A DNA stretch of 39,628 bases, from positions 1 through 39,628 of the forward strand of contig JAQCBR010000023.1 in assembly GCA_027621295.1 (NCBI GenBank), in the 5' to 3' direction. The notes under the pieces are model-generated. The model did not search any database, was not told the DNA's origin, and was given only the letters and a program-made list of their open reading frames with translations. Made by a program: the position numbers and the translations under genes. The DNA comes from Planctomycetota bacterium. GTDB taxonomy: Bacteria; Planctomycetota; UBA1135; UBA2386. Position 1 is the stretch's first letter; each line of letters begins with the position of its first letter. Positions 24,815 through 31,897 of the stretch are shown in pieces.

Positions 24815-26217
24815 CCGGTGCCGACCGCCGCTTCGACGGCCTCCCTCGTCTTCGGCACGGCCTCGGTGAGCACGCGGGCACCCGCACCGGTGCACAGCAC
24901 GTCGTCTTCGATCCGGATGCCGCCGAAACCGCGGCCGTCGTTCAGCGCGAGGAAACGCTCGGCTGCGTCGTAGTCGATCATCGAGCCGAACTTCGCGCGG
25001 AGTTCCTGCTCGTGGAGGATCGCCGGCACGAAGTAGATGCCCGGCTCGATCGTGAACACGTGGCCGGTCTCGAGGTCGCGGTCCATCCGGAGGAAGCACG
25101 TGCCGAACTGCTCGCTGCGCTTCCTGCCGCCCGGGTAGTGGACGCGGTCGCCGAAGCCCTCCATGTCGTGCACGTCGATCCCGATCAGGTGGCCGACGCC
25201 GTGCGGGAAGAACACGGCGTGTGCACCGGCCTCGACGAGGTGATCGGGGTCGCCCCTCATCAGACCCATCTGCACGAGCCCGTCGGCGATGACGCGCGCA
25301 GACGTCCGGTGGACGTCGCCGTAGCGGACACCGGCCTTCACCGCGCGGATCGCCGCGAGCTCGGCGTGCAGCACGATGTCGTAGACCTCGGCCTGCTCCG
25401 GCGTGAACCGGCCGTCGACCGGCCAGGTCCGCGTGACGTCCGAGCAGTAGCCGGACGCGGCCTCGGCGCCGGCGTCGAGGAGGAGCAGGTCGCCCTTGCG
25501 CAGCGGGTTGTCGTGGTGGTGGTTGTGCAGGACCTCGCCGCGCACCGACAGGATCGTCAGGTAGGCCGGCGTGCAGCCGTGGCGGTAGAACGTGCCGTCG
25601 ACGATGCCGGCGATCTCCTGCTCGGTGCCTCCCACCCGCGTGTGGGCCATCGCGTTCACGTGCGCTTCCGCCGTCACCGCAGCGGTCCGCTCCATCTCGG
25701 CGATCTCCTCGGGCTCCTTGCAGGCCCTGAGCCGGAAGATCGCATCGACGACGGCCGGGTCGCCCGGGCCGTCGGCGGAGTCGAAGTCGAGGTCCTCGCC
25801 GGTCAGGCGGCGGGCGCGGGCCGTCGTCTTCGGGCAGGCGACCGCGAGGCTCCGGACCCGGCGTCCGGCGGCGAGCTTCTCGACGTGCGTCTCCAGCTCC
25901 TCGACCGCGAGGCAGGCGTCGACGGCGGCGAGCTGGCGCTCCTCGTCGAGGCTCGGCATCGCGCCGTGCCACAGTGCGTCGCCGGCGGTCCGCGCGGGCA
26001 GGAACAGCGTCACCCTGCGCTCCGCCGGATCGAAGAACGCAGCCGCGCCCGGTTCGACCCGCGGGAAGAAGTAGAGGAAGCTGCTGTCCGCCCGGAACGG
26101 GAAGACGTTCGCGGGGTAGTTGCGGGACAGGAAGCCGCCGGCGAACAGCACGACGGGGCCGTCGAGGGCGTCGAGGAAGGCGTCGCGGCGACGGCGGTGG
26201 AAGTCCGGACTCGGCAT
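24811..26217 (-). CDS. pepP: Xaa-Pro aminopeptidase (M24B, PepP-like)
   Basis: 468 aa, close to E. coli PepP in length. PepP removes the N-terminal residue from peptides with proline in second position. The N-terminal creatinase-like domain (1-175) opens with HRRRRDAFLDALDG and FRADSSFLYF. The pita-bread catalytic domain carries the dimetal ligands Asp248 (LLLLDAG), Asp260 (CSDVTRTWPV), His343 (HGVGHLIGID), Glu391 (TIEPGIY) and Glu437 (GIRIEDDV). The gap between the two Asp residues is one longer than in E. coli. There is no signal peptide, so the enzyme is cytoplasmic. Start ATG at 26217; the longer open frame upstream runs through the divergent gene and is not coding. It is first in a minus-strand run leading to the secreted S9 peptidase. 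Confidence 0.94.
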   Translation of the reverse strand: MPSPDFHRRRRDAFLDALDGPVVLFAGGFLSRNYPANVFPFRADSSFLYFFPRVEPGAAAFFDPAERRVTLFLPARTAGDALWHGAMPSLDEERQLAAVDACLAVEELETHVEKLAAGRRVRSLAVACPKTTARARRLTGEDLDFDSADGPGDPAVVDAIFRLRACKEPEEIAEMERTAAVTAEAHVNAMAHTRVGGTEQEIAGIVDGTFYRHGCTPAYLTILSVRGEVLHNHHHDNPLRKGDLLLLDAGAEAASGYCSDVTRTWPVDGRFTPEQAEVYDIVLHAELAAIRAVKAGVRYGDVHRTSARVIADGLVQMGLMRGDPDHLVEAGAHAVFFPHGVGHLIGIDVHDMEGFGDRVHYPGGRKRSEQFGTCFLRMDRDLETGHVFTIEPGIYFVPAILHEQELRAKFGSMIDYDAAERFLALNDGRGFGGIRIEDDVLCTGAGARVLTEAVPKTREAVEAAVGTG

Positions 26218-26403
26218 GGCGGGGATCGTAGCAGGCAGCCTCGCGGCAGGTCCCGGGCGGCTCTGGCCCACGGTTCCCTTCTCGTCCGTCGGGGGGATCG
26301 CGTCGTATCGTGCCCGGCCATCGCGGCAAGTTGCGCTCGGCCGGAGTTCTCCCCGACTCGGGACGTCCCCTGCCGCCCGCTCCGCCTCTCGCCCGCGCTC
26401 GCC
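26218..26403. promoter_or_regulatory. Divergent intergenic region, pepP and Ig-repeat gene
   Basis: 186 bp between divergent starts must hold both promoters. A weak dyad CCGGCC-N19-GGCCGG lies at 26314-26344. Neither start has a clear Shine-Dalgarno sequence. I could not assign -35 or -10 boxes. Confidence 0.4.
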
Positions 26404-29400
26404 ATGGAACGTCGCAACAACCTCCTCTTCCTCGTCCTGATCGCCACGGTCGGCGTGCTCGTCGCCGCGATCCTGCTCGGCGGCTCTGGAGACCCGGGCG
26501 AGCCCGTCGCCCGACAGTCGGCCTCCCAGGCCGAACAGACGCCCGGCGAGGTCTCCGCGCGCGCGGCCGGGATGGCTGGAGCAACCGGCGAGCAGGAGGA
26601 GCTCGGCACGCGGCAGGAGATCGCGGTTGCGGCGCCGCTCGCTGGTGGACCGGTCGTCCTGTCGGGTCGGCTCGTCGACCAGGCTTCGAGTCCGGCCGCG
26701 GGCGTCCAGGTCCGCTTCCGGGCCGCGCCGCGCGACGGTGTCTTCTTCATGAGCACGGGAGATGCCGGAGAAGGGGAAGAAGGCGGCGTTCGGACGGGGC
26801 CCGACGGGCGGTTCGCGATCCAGGTCGAGCCGGGCCGCGCCGGCCGGCTCGTGATCCCCCGCAGCGCGGACCGCCTGTTCGCCGCGGCCGAGAAGCGGTC
26901 GTTCGAAGTCGCCGCGGTGTCGCAGTCGACCGACCTGGGCGACATCCCGGTCACGTCTGCGTGCGCGATCGCGGGCCGGGTGGTCGACGAGGCCGGACAG
27001 CCGATCGCGGGCGCGAAGGTGCGTTCGCTGCTCGGCGGCGGCGGCTCGGAGTCGTGGTTCCCGATGCTTCTCGGTCGGCCGCAATCGGTCGAAGTGGGTG
27101 CCGACGGTCGATTCGTGATCGCAGGACTGGAGCCCGGAGAGGTCACTCTGGGGGCGGAGGCCAAGGGGTTCGTGCCGGCGACGGAGAAGGTGGAGATCCG
27201 GACGGCTGAGCGCCGCGAGGACCTCGTCGTCGTGCTCGCGCGCGGCGCGAGCATCGCGGGTGTCGTCGTCGACGACCGCGGCGTGCCCATCGCGGGGGCC
27301 AAGGTCGGCGTCGAGCGGACGCGCGAGCTGGCTCCGGGGGTCCAGTTCCAGAGCGTCGACACCGACAGCCAGGTCGAGACCGACGAGAACGGCTACTTCA
27401 TGGTCTCGGGCGTCGAGCAAGCCAGCGCGTCGCTGATCGCGGAAGCCGACGGCCACGCGAAGGAATCGCGGAGGGACATCGAGCTCGGAGACGGCAACGT
27501 CGTGTTCCGTCTCGAGCGGCTGGGCCGCATCACCGGCGTGCTGCTCGACACCGAAGGGCGGCCGCTCGCGGGCTCACAGATCTCGGTGCTGGGTCGTGAG
27601 GTCATCCCGGTCGACACGGACGCGGAGGGCAAGTTCACGCTCGAGGACGTGCGACCTGGCTCGGTGTCGCTGCAGGCGACGGGCGACAAGCATCTGCCTG
27701 TCGAGGGCTACACGCTCCACGTGGTCGCCGGTGCGACCCTCACCGACGTGACGCTGCGCGCCGAGACCGGCGCCGTGCTCGCCGCCACGGTCGTCGATGC
27801 GAGCGGTCAGCCGGTGTCGGGCGCCCAGGTCCGCGTTCGCTCGGTGCCGGCCGTCGACACGGGTCCGAGCCCGGCCGGCATGGCCCGCGCCGTGGCGCGC
27901 TCGATCCGTCTGGGGGGAGACGAAGGCGGCGCGATCCAGGTGTTCGACGGGTCCGAAGAGCTGCGGAGAGCAAAGACCGACGCGAACGGCGTGGCGCGCA
28001 TCAGCGGGCTTCCGACCGGTCCGGTCCGCGTGTCCGCGTCGGGCAAGGCGGACGCGCCCGCACGGCCCGTGGATCTCACCATCCCTCGCCGCGGAACCGT
28101 CGAGACGATCTTGAGCCTGCGGCCAGCCGGACGGGTCCGCGTGCGGGTCGAGGACGCGATGGGCGAGGTCGTCGACGGCGCGCGCTTCTCGGTCCGCGGA
28201 CCGGAAGGCGGCGCCGAGGAGGAGCTGAAGTCCCATCGCGGCACCACCGATGCGACCGGGGCGGGCGAGGTCGGCCCGCTCCTGGAGGGCAGCTACTCGG
28301 TCGTCCTCGAGCTCGAGGAGAAGCCGGCGATGTTCGGAGGTGACGGCGGGTTCCAGTTCGTGATCGGTGGCACGGGCGGCGGCCAGAGCCTCGAGGCGAC
28401 CCGGCAGAACGCGCAGGTGCTGGCGGGCTCCGTGGCCGAGGTCGTGCTCCGGAAGCCGCTGATGACGCGTGTGCACGGCGTGATCCTCGGTGCCGATGGC
28501 CCTGCGGCCGGAGTCCGGGTCTCCCTGCAGAAGAGCGAGCCCGGATTGCCGGGGATGCTCGGCGGAGCTGCGGGCGCACTCCTGGGTGGCGGCGGTGGTC
28601 CGAGCGCGACGACTGGCGCCGACGGCACCTACTCGATCGAAGACGTGGCGGAGGGCAGCTACACCGTCGAGTGGGGCAAGCCGAACCAGCCGATCCGCGA
28701 CCGTGGGGAGCTCGTCGTGCCGTCCGGAGTCGCCGATCTCCGCCATGACCTCGAACTCCGCGTCGGCGCCGTTGCGCTGACGGTGGTCGACCAGGACGGC
28801 AACCCGATCGCCGGTGCCGAGGTCACGATCTCGCGGACGACCGGGTCCGACGAGGGCGGACGCGGTCCGCGGATGATGGTCTCCTTCGGTGCGTTCGACG
28901 CCGCGGGCGGTGGAGGAGGGCTGCAGCGACTGACCCTCGGCAGCGGCGGTGGTCGGGTCGAGACGGACGCGCAGGGTCGTGCCAGGATCGACGACGTCCC
29001 GCCCGGCGAGTACCGGCTGGCCGCGAACGCCGAAGGTCACGCAGAGGGTGACATCCAGCCGGTGGTCGTCGTCGCGGGCGTGACCCAGGAAGCCGGTGTG
29101 CTGACGCTCGCAGCGGCCGGTGTGCTCGAGGGAACCGTCCGAGACATCCCGGCTGGCGGGATCGAAGGGCTGCCCGGCAGCCTTGCGCTCGTCGAGCTGC
29201 GCGCGGTCGGAGAAGAGCTTCCGACGAAGCCGGAGATCGCCCAGAACGGCCGCTTCCGGATCGAAGGTCTGGCTCCCGGTGCCTACGAGGTCCGCGCGCG
29301 CCCGATGGGTGGACCCGGGAGGGCGGAGCCGGCAGCCGGCGCTTGGGTGCCGGTGCAGATCACCGCGGGCGACGTGACGACCGTCGAACTCTCCGCGGCG

Positions 29401-29409
29401 GGACGTTGA
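26404..29409 (+). CDS. Membrane-anchored protein with about nine Ig-like (carboxypeptidase regulatory-like) repeats
   Basis: 1001 aa from the ATG at 26404; the open frame upstream is an antisense shadow of the aminopeptidase. An N-terminal hydrophobic segment (about 6-25, LLFLVLIATVGVLVAAILL) is followed by a Gln/Ala-rich linker and no cleavage motif, so it is probably a membrane anchor. About nine beta-sandwich repeats follow. Each opens with a phrase like G-x-V-x-D-x-x-G-x-P-(I/V/L)-x-G-A-x-V, at about residues 85, 188, 283, 375, 458, 578, 689, 790 and 907. These are carboxypeptidase regulatory-like/SpaA-like domains, which act as structural spacers or adhesion modules. Glycine-rich insertions occur at about 700-740 and 825-845. 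No catalytic domain is present. It is monocistronic and ends at a strong hairpin. Confidence 0.87.
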   Translation: MERRNNLLFLVLIATVGVLVAAILLGGSGDPGEPVARQSASQAEQTPGEVSARAAGMAGATGEQEELGTRQEIAVAAPLAGGPVVLSGRLVDQASSPAAGVQVRFRAAPRDGVFFMSTGDAGEGEEGGVRTGPDGRFAIQVEPGRAGRLVIPRSADRLFAAAEKRSFEVAAVSQSTDLGDIPVTSACAIAGRVVDEAGQPIAGAKVRSLLGGGGSESWFPMLLGRPQSVEVGADGRFVIAGLEPGEVTLGAEAKGFVPATEKVEIRTAERREDLVVVLARGASIAGVVVDDRGVPIAGAKVGVERTRELAPGVQFQSVDTDSQVETDENGYFMVSGVEQASASLIAEADGHAKESRRDIELGDGNVVFRLERLGRITGVLLDTEGRPLAGSQISVLGREVIPVDTDAEGKFTLEDVRPGSVSLQATGDKHLPVEGYTLHVVAGATLTDVTLRAETGAVLAATVVDASGQPVSGAQVRVRSVPAVDTGPSPAGMARAVARSIRLGGDEGGAIQVFDGSEELRRAKTDANGVARISGLPTGPVRVSASGKADAPARPVDLTIPRRGTVETILSLRPAGRVRVRVEDAMGEVVDGARFSVRGPEGGAEEELKSHRGTTDATGAGEVGPLLEGSYSVVLELEEKPAMFGGDGGFQFVIGGTGGGQSLEATRQNAQVLAGSVAEVVLRKPLMTRVHGVILGADGPAAGVRVSLQKSEPGLPGMLGGAAGALLGGGGGPSATTGADGTYSIEDVAEGSYTVEWGKPNQPIRDRGELVVPSGVADLRHDLELRVGAVALTVVDQDGNPIAGAEVTISRTTGSDEGGRGPRMMVSFGAFDAAGGGGGLQRLTLGSGGGRVETDAQGRARIDDVPPGEYRLAANAEGHAEGDIQPVVVVAGVTQEAGVLTLAAAGVLEGTVRDIPAGGIEGLPGSLALVELRAVGEELPTKPEIAQNGRFRIEGLAPGAYEVRARPMGGPGRAEPAAGAWVPVQITAGDVTTVELSAAGR

Positions 29410-29440
29410 TGCCGGCGGGGCCGTTGATGCCGGCGGTGGC
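29405..29440. repeat. 18-bp tandem repeat that duplicates a stop codon
   Basis: GTTGATGCCGGCGGGGCC (29405-29422) is followed at once by GTTGATGCCGGCGGTGGC (29423-29440), 16 of 18 bases identical. The first copy contains the TGA stop of the Ig-repeat gene. The second, 18 bp later, places another TGA in the same frame. Confidence 0.85.
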
Positions 29441-29466
29441 GGTGAGGCCGACTCGGGCCTCACCGC
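29439..29466. terminator. Strong convergent hairpin terminator
   Basis: GCGGTGAGGCC (29439-29449) and GGCCTCACCGC (29456-29466) make a perfect 11-bp stem with a 6-nt loop (GACTCG). It lies in the 66-bp gap between the Ig-repeat gene and citrate synthase, which converge here. It lacks a T-run on either strand, so it may work with Rho or as an RNA 3'-end stabiliser, but its position strongly suggests bidirectional termination. Confidence 0.75.
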
Positions 29467-29475
29467 GAGAGCGGC

Positions 29476-30738
29476 TCACGACAGCGAGCGCTGCGTCGCG
29501 CCGGTGTAGATCTGCCGCGGGCGGTAGATCCGGGAGCCGGCTTCTTCGCGCATCTCCTTCCACTGCGCGATCCAGCCCGGAAGGCGGCCCAGCGCGAACA
29601 TCACGGTGAACATCTCGGTCGGGATGCCCATCGCCCGGTAGATGATGCCGCTGTAGAAGTCGACGTTCGGGTAGAGCTTCTTCTCGACGAAGTAGGGGTC
29701 GTCGAGCGCGACCTCTTCGAGCGCCTTCGCGATGTCGAGCAGCGGGTCCTTGAGGCCGAGCTCGGCGAGCACGCCCTCGGCGGCCTTGCGCAGGATCTGC
29801 GCGCGCGGGTCGAAGTTCTTGTAGACCCGGTGGCCGAAGCCCATCAGGCGGAAGCCCGAGTCCTTGTCCTTCGCGAGCGCGACGTACTTCTTGTAGTCGC
29901 TGCCGTCCTCGTAGATGCGCTGCAGCATCTCGATGACCTTCTGGTTGGCTCCGCCGTGGAGCGGTCCCCAGAGCGCCAGCACGCCGGCCGACATCGACGC
30001 GAACAGGTTCGCCTGGCTGCTGCCGACCATGCGGACGGTCGACGTCGAGCAGTTCTGCTCGTGGTCCGCGTGCAGGATGAGCAGCAGGTTCAGCGCGTCG
30101 CGCAGGACCGGCGAGACCACGTAGTCCTGCGCCGGCACCGCGAACATCATGCTGAGGAAGTTCGACGAGTAGTCGAGGTTGTTGCGCGGGTAGATGATCG
30201 GCTGCCCGACGCTCTTCTTGTACGAGAACGCCGCGATGGTCGGCGCCTTCGCCATCAGGCGGATGATGTTCTGGTCGAGGCCCGCGTCGCTCGAGTAGTA
30301 GGTCGAGAGCGAGCAGAACATCGAGGCGAGGATCGCCATCGGGTGGGCGTTGCGCGGGTACCCCTCGAAGAACTTCTTCATGTCTTCGTGGATCAGGGTG
30401 TGCCGCGTGACGGCGCTCTCGAACTCCTCCTTCGTCTTCGCGTCGGGGAGCTCGCCGTAGATCAGCAGGTAGCAGACCTCGAGGAACGAGCAGCGGGCCG
30501 CCAGCTCCTCGATCGGGTAGCCGCGGTAGCGCAGGATCCCCTTCTCCCCGTCGATGAACGTGATCGCGCTCTCACAGGACCCGGTATTGCCGTAGCCGGA
30601 GTCCATCGTGATGTAGCCGGTCTCGGCTCGCAGCTTGCGGATGTCGATGGCCTTCTCCTGCTCGGAGCCGGTGACGACGGGGAGCTCGACCTCCTTGCCT
30701 TCGAGGACCAGCTTGGCGACCTGCGTGTCAGAACTCAT
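29476..30738 (-). CDS. gltA: Citrate synthase
   Basis: 420 aa, the size of type II-like (hexameric) bacterial citrate synthases. It condenses oxaloacetate and acetyl-CoA at entry to the TCA cycle. The three catalytic residues are His261 in WGPLHGGANQ, His303 in GFGHRVYKNFDPRA and Asp360 in LYPNVDFYSG. Also typical are ITFIDGEKGILRYRGYPIEELA near the N-terminus and HADHEQNCSTSTVR. The ATG at 30738 (MSSDTQVAKL) is chosen because the upstream extension is Arg/Pro-rich and crosses a palindrome. No clear Shine-Dalgarno sequence is seen. It is a single gene with a 347-bp leader region carrying several inverted repeats, so it is likely to be separately regulated. Identification is secure. Confidence 0.97.
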   Translation of the reverse strand: MSSDTQVAKLVLEGKEVELPVVTGSEQEKAIDIRKLRAETGYITMDSGYGNTGSCESAITFIDGEKGILRYRGYPIEELAARCSFLEVCYLLIYGELPDAKTKEEFESAVTRHTLIHEDMKKFFEGYPRNAHPMAILASMFCSLSTYYSSDAGLDQNIIRLMAKAPTIAAFSYKKSVGQPIIYPRNNLDYSSNFLSMMFAVPAQDYVVSPVLRDALNLLLILHADHEQNCSTSTVRMVGSSQANLFASMSAGVLALWGPLHGGANQKVIEMLQRIYEDGSDYKKYVALAKDKDSGFRLMGFGHRVYKNFDPRAQILRKAAEGVLAELGLKDPLLDIAKALEEVALDDPYFVEKKLYPNVDFYSGIIYRAMGIPTEMFTVMFALGRLPGWIAQWKEMREEAGSRIYRPRQIYTGATQRSLS

Positions 30739-30750
30739 TGAAAGAGTGGG

Positions 30751-30762
30751 GTTTACGTAAAC
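30751..30762. promoter_or_regulatory. Perfect 12-bp AT-rich palindrome, candidate operator
   Basis: GTTTACGTAAAC is exactly self-complementary and ends 12 bases before the citrate synthase start codon at 30738. In a sequence this GC-rich it stands out. Position and symmetry suit binding of a dimeric repressor that blocks transcription or early translation. The family of the regulator cannot be told from one site. Confidence 0.6.
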
Positions 30763-30939
30763 AGAGCGGGGTGCAGCGAGGGGCGCCGAACGGGCGCCCG
30801 ACGACGAAGTCGGGGGAAGCCCGAGCGTAAGCGATCTTGGGCCAAGGTTCCTACGTCTGCTCCGAGGAACACCGCCCGGAGCAGGGTTCGTCGCGGCGGA
30901 GGCGGCCTCGGACGGGCCCGCGGTCGGCCGTCGGACGGG

Positions 30940-30957
30940 CGGGTGCGCGCGCACCCG
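30940..30957. repeat. 18-bp perfect palindrome of alternating G/C
   Basis: CGGGTGCGCGCGCACCCG is exactly self-complementary with a central alternating purine-pyrimidine tract. It lies 130-150 bp after the small minus-strand gene and about 200 bp before the citrate synthase start. A terminator of the upstream gene, a cruciform or a Z-DNA-prone site are all possible. Confidence 0.65.
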
Positions 30958-31085
30958 GAATCGCCGGCGGCCTTCGTGGCCGGCGCGCGCGGGGATGCGG
31001 TCGCCGCAGGCGGTCGGGCTCGGGTCACCCCATCACGGGGCAGATCAGCCTCGATCGCCGCCCCGAGCGGAGACCAACCAGTTCT

Positions 31086-31466
31086 TCAGGCGACCTGCGG
31101 AAGTCGGCAGAGTGCGTCCAAAAGGCCATCGAACTCTGAAGCGACCTGCTCGGCTTCGGAAGCGTCGATCGCCCAGGTCGCGGTGTTCTCCAGGAGCCAG
31201 TCCCGCTCGGCCCGGACCTCACGCATCAGTGCCGCACACGCGGTCTCGAGATCCTGCGGCGCATCGGTGGTGCCGTAGGCGATGTCGAGGGCGACTCCGC
31301 TCGGCGTCCCAGCCAGCATGGGTGCGATCGGCAGGAGGCTCGCCAGGAGGGACTGGCAGTCGCCCCACCTGCCGAGGCGTTCAACGGCTGTCGAACAAGA
31401 GATATCCCACGCAGTCGGCTTCAGAAGAGCTGAGAGGTGGTCGGCGAACGTGTGGAATGGACGCAT
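31086..31466 (-). CDS. Small hypothetical protein
   Basis: 126 aa from the ATG at 31466 (MRPFHTFADHLSALL). A TTG at 31565 would add 33 residues of doubtful quality. I do not recognise the family. The protein is mostly helical and acidic. It has a conserved-looking middle (LGRWGDCQSLLASLLPIAPMLAG) and a Glu-rich C-terminal helix (SEAEQVASEFDGLLDAL), with four cysteines and no signal peptide or membrane helix. Codon use in the first third (TCA, GCT, CTT, ACT, TCT, TGT, ACA, GTT, GAA) is much less GC-biased than in neighbouring genes, which suggests a different origin or low expression. It faces away from the PSD1-type gene. It is a gene rather than a shadow because no other frame here is better, but confidence is moderate. 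Confidence 0.5.
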   Translation of the reverse strand: MRPFHTFADHLSALLKPTAWDISCSTAVERLGRWGDCQSLLASLLPIAPMLAGTPSGVALDIAYGTTDAPQDLETACAALMREVRAERDWLLENTATWAIDASEAEQVASEFDGLLDALCRLPQVA

Positions 31467-31897
31467 GGGGATTCGGACGTGGAGGGGTCTCCAGCTGGTC
31501 CAATCCGCTCTTGCGTCGCCTGGTGAGGTCCAACACTCGCGTGTTCCCTCGGACTCCGTTCGCAACGGTGGTGCCCGAGTCTAGCCCGGTGAGGGCGGGG
31601 CCTGCCACTCCCGACGAGGGTGCGTCGGTCCGGGGGGCCAGGAACAAGGGTGCTGGAACGATCTTTGCGGCTCGTCCCCACCATCTCCTCGTCGATCAAG
31701 GGATCATAAGCCCCTCCAAAAAGAAGGCTTAGGAAGTCTGCTCCCGGTGGTCTCCGGCTCGGGGCCGTGTCCGCTGCGGTTCCGACCACGGATTCCCCGG
31801 ACAACATTCCTGCATTCTCTTGTCCGGGACGCTGCCCACCAGCGTTGCGTCCGGCCCAAGTCGATGGAGGAGACGGGGTTGGCGTAAGCTGCCAGCC
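31467..31897. other. Intergenic region upstream of the PSD1-type gene
   Basis: About 430 bp between divergent genes. Open frames here have no family signature. It includes TAAGCC (31707-31712) pairing with GGCTTA (31726-31731) around an A-rich loop, and a stronger 9-bp inverted repeat at 31796-31828. Base composition between 31640 and 31735 is clearly more AT-rich than the surrounding genes, suggesting the promoter lies there or that this is a remnant of acquired DNA together with the small gene on its left. Confidence 0.5.
31796..31828. repeat. Perfect 9-bp inverted repeat upstream of the PSD1-type gene
   Basis: CCCGGACAA (31796-31804) and TTGTCCGGG (31820-31828) are exact reverse complements with a 15-nt spacer. 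The right arm ends 69 bp before the start codon. No T-run follows, so an operator or a 5'-leader hairpin is more likely than a terminator. Confidence 0.55.

Larger units (their letters stand above)
30739..31085. other. Palindrome-rich leader/promoter region of citrate synthase
   Basis: About 347 bp with no credible gene. Elements seen: the 12-bp palindrome at 30751-30762; CTGCTCCG (30857-30864) pairing with CGGAGCAG (30877-30884), a perfect 8-bp stem with 12-nt loop; an 18-bp GC palindrome at 30940-30957; and CGCCGGC-N10-GCCGGCG near 30962-30985. The only AT-rich part is next to the start codon. The right-hand gene is also on the minus strand and ends at 31086, so some of these hairpins may terminate it. 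Confidence 0.6.

Noticed and set aside
24159-24887. Longer start for the TPR protein
   Set aside because: It would be the out-of-frame shadow of tag. The coding signal begins at the GTG at 24158 with two membrane helices.
25012-26403. N-terminal extension of the Ig-repeat gene
   Set aside because: This part is antisense to the aminopeptidase and shows no family match. The membrane anchor starts at the ATG at 26404.
24811-27456. 881-aa minus-strand open frame around the aminopeptidase
   Set aside because: Only residues after the ATG at 26217 resemble PepP. The upstream 413 codons are the complement of the Ig-repeat gene.
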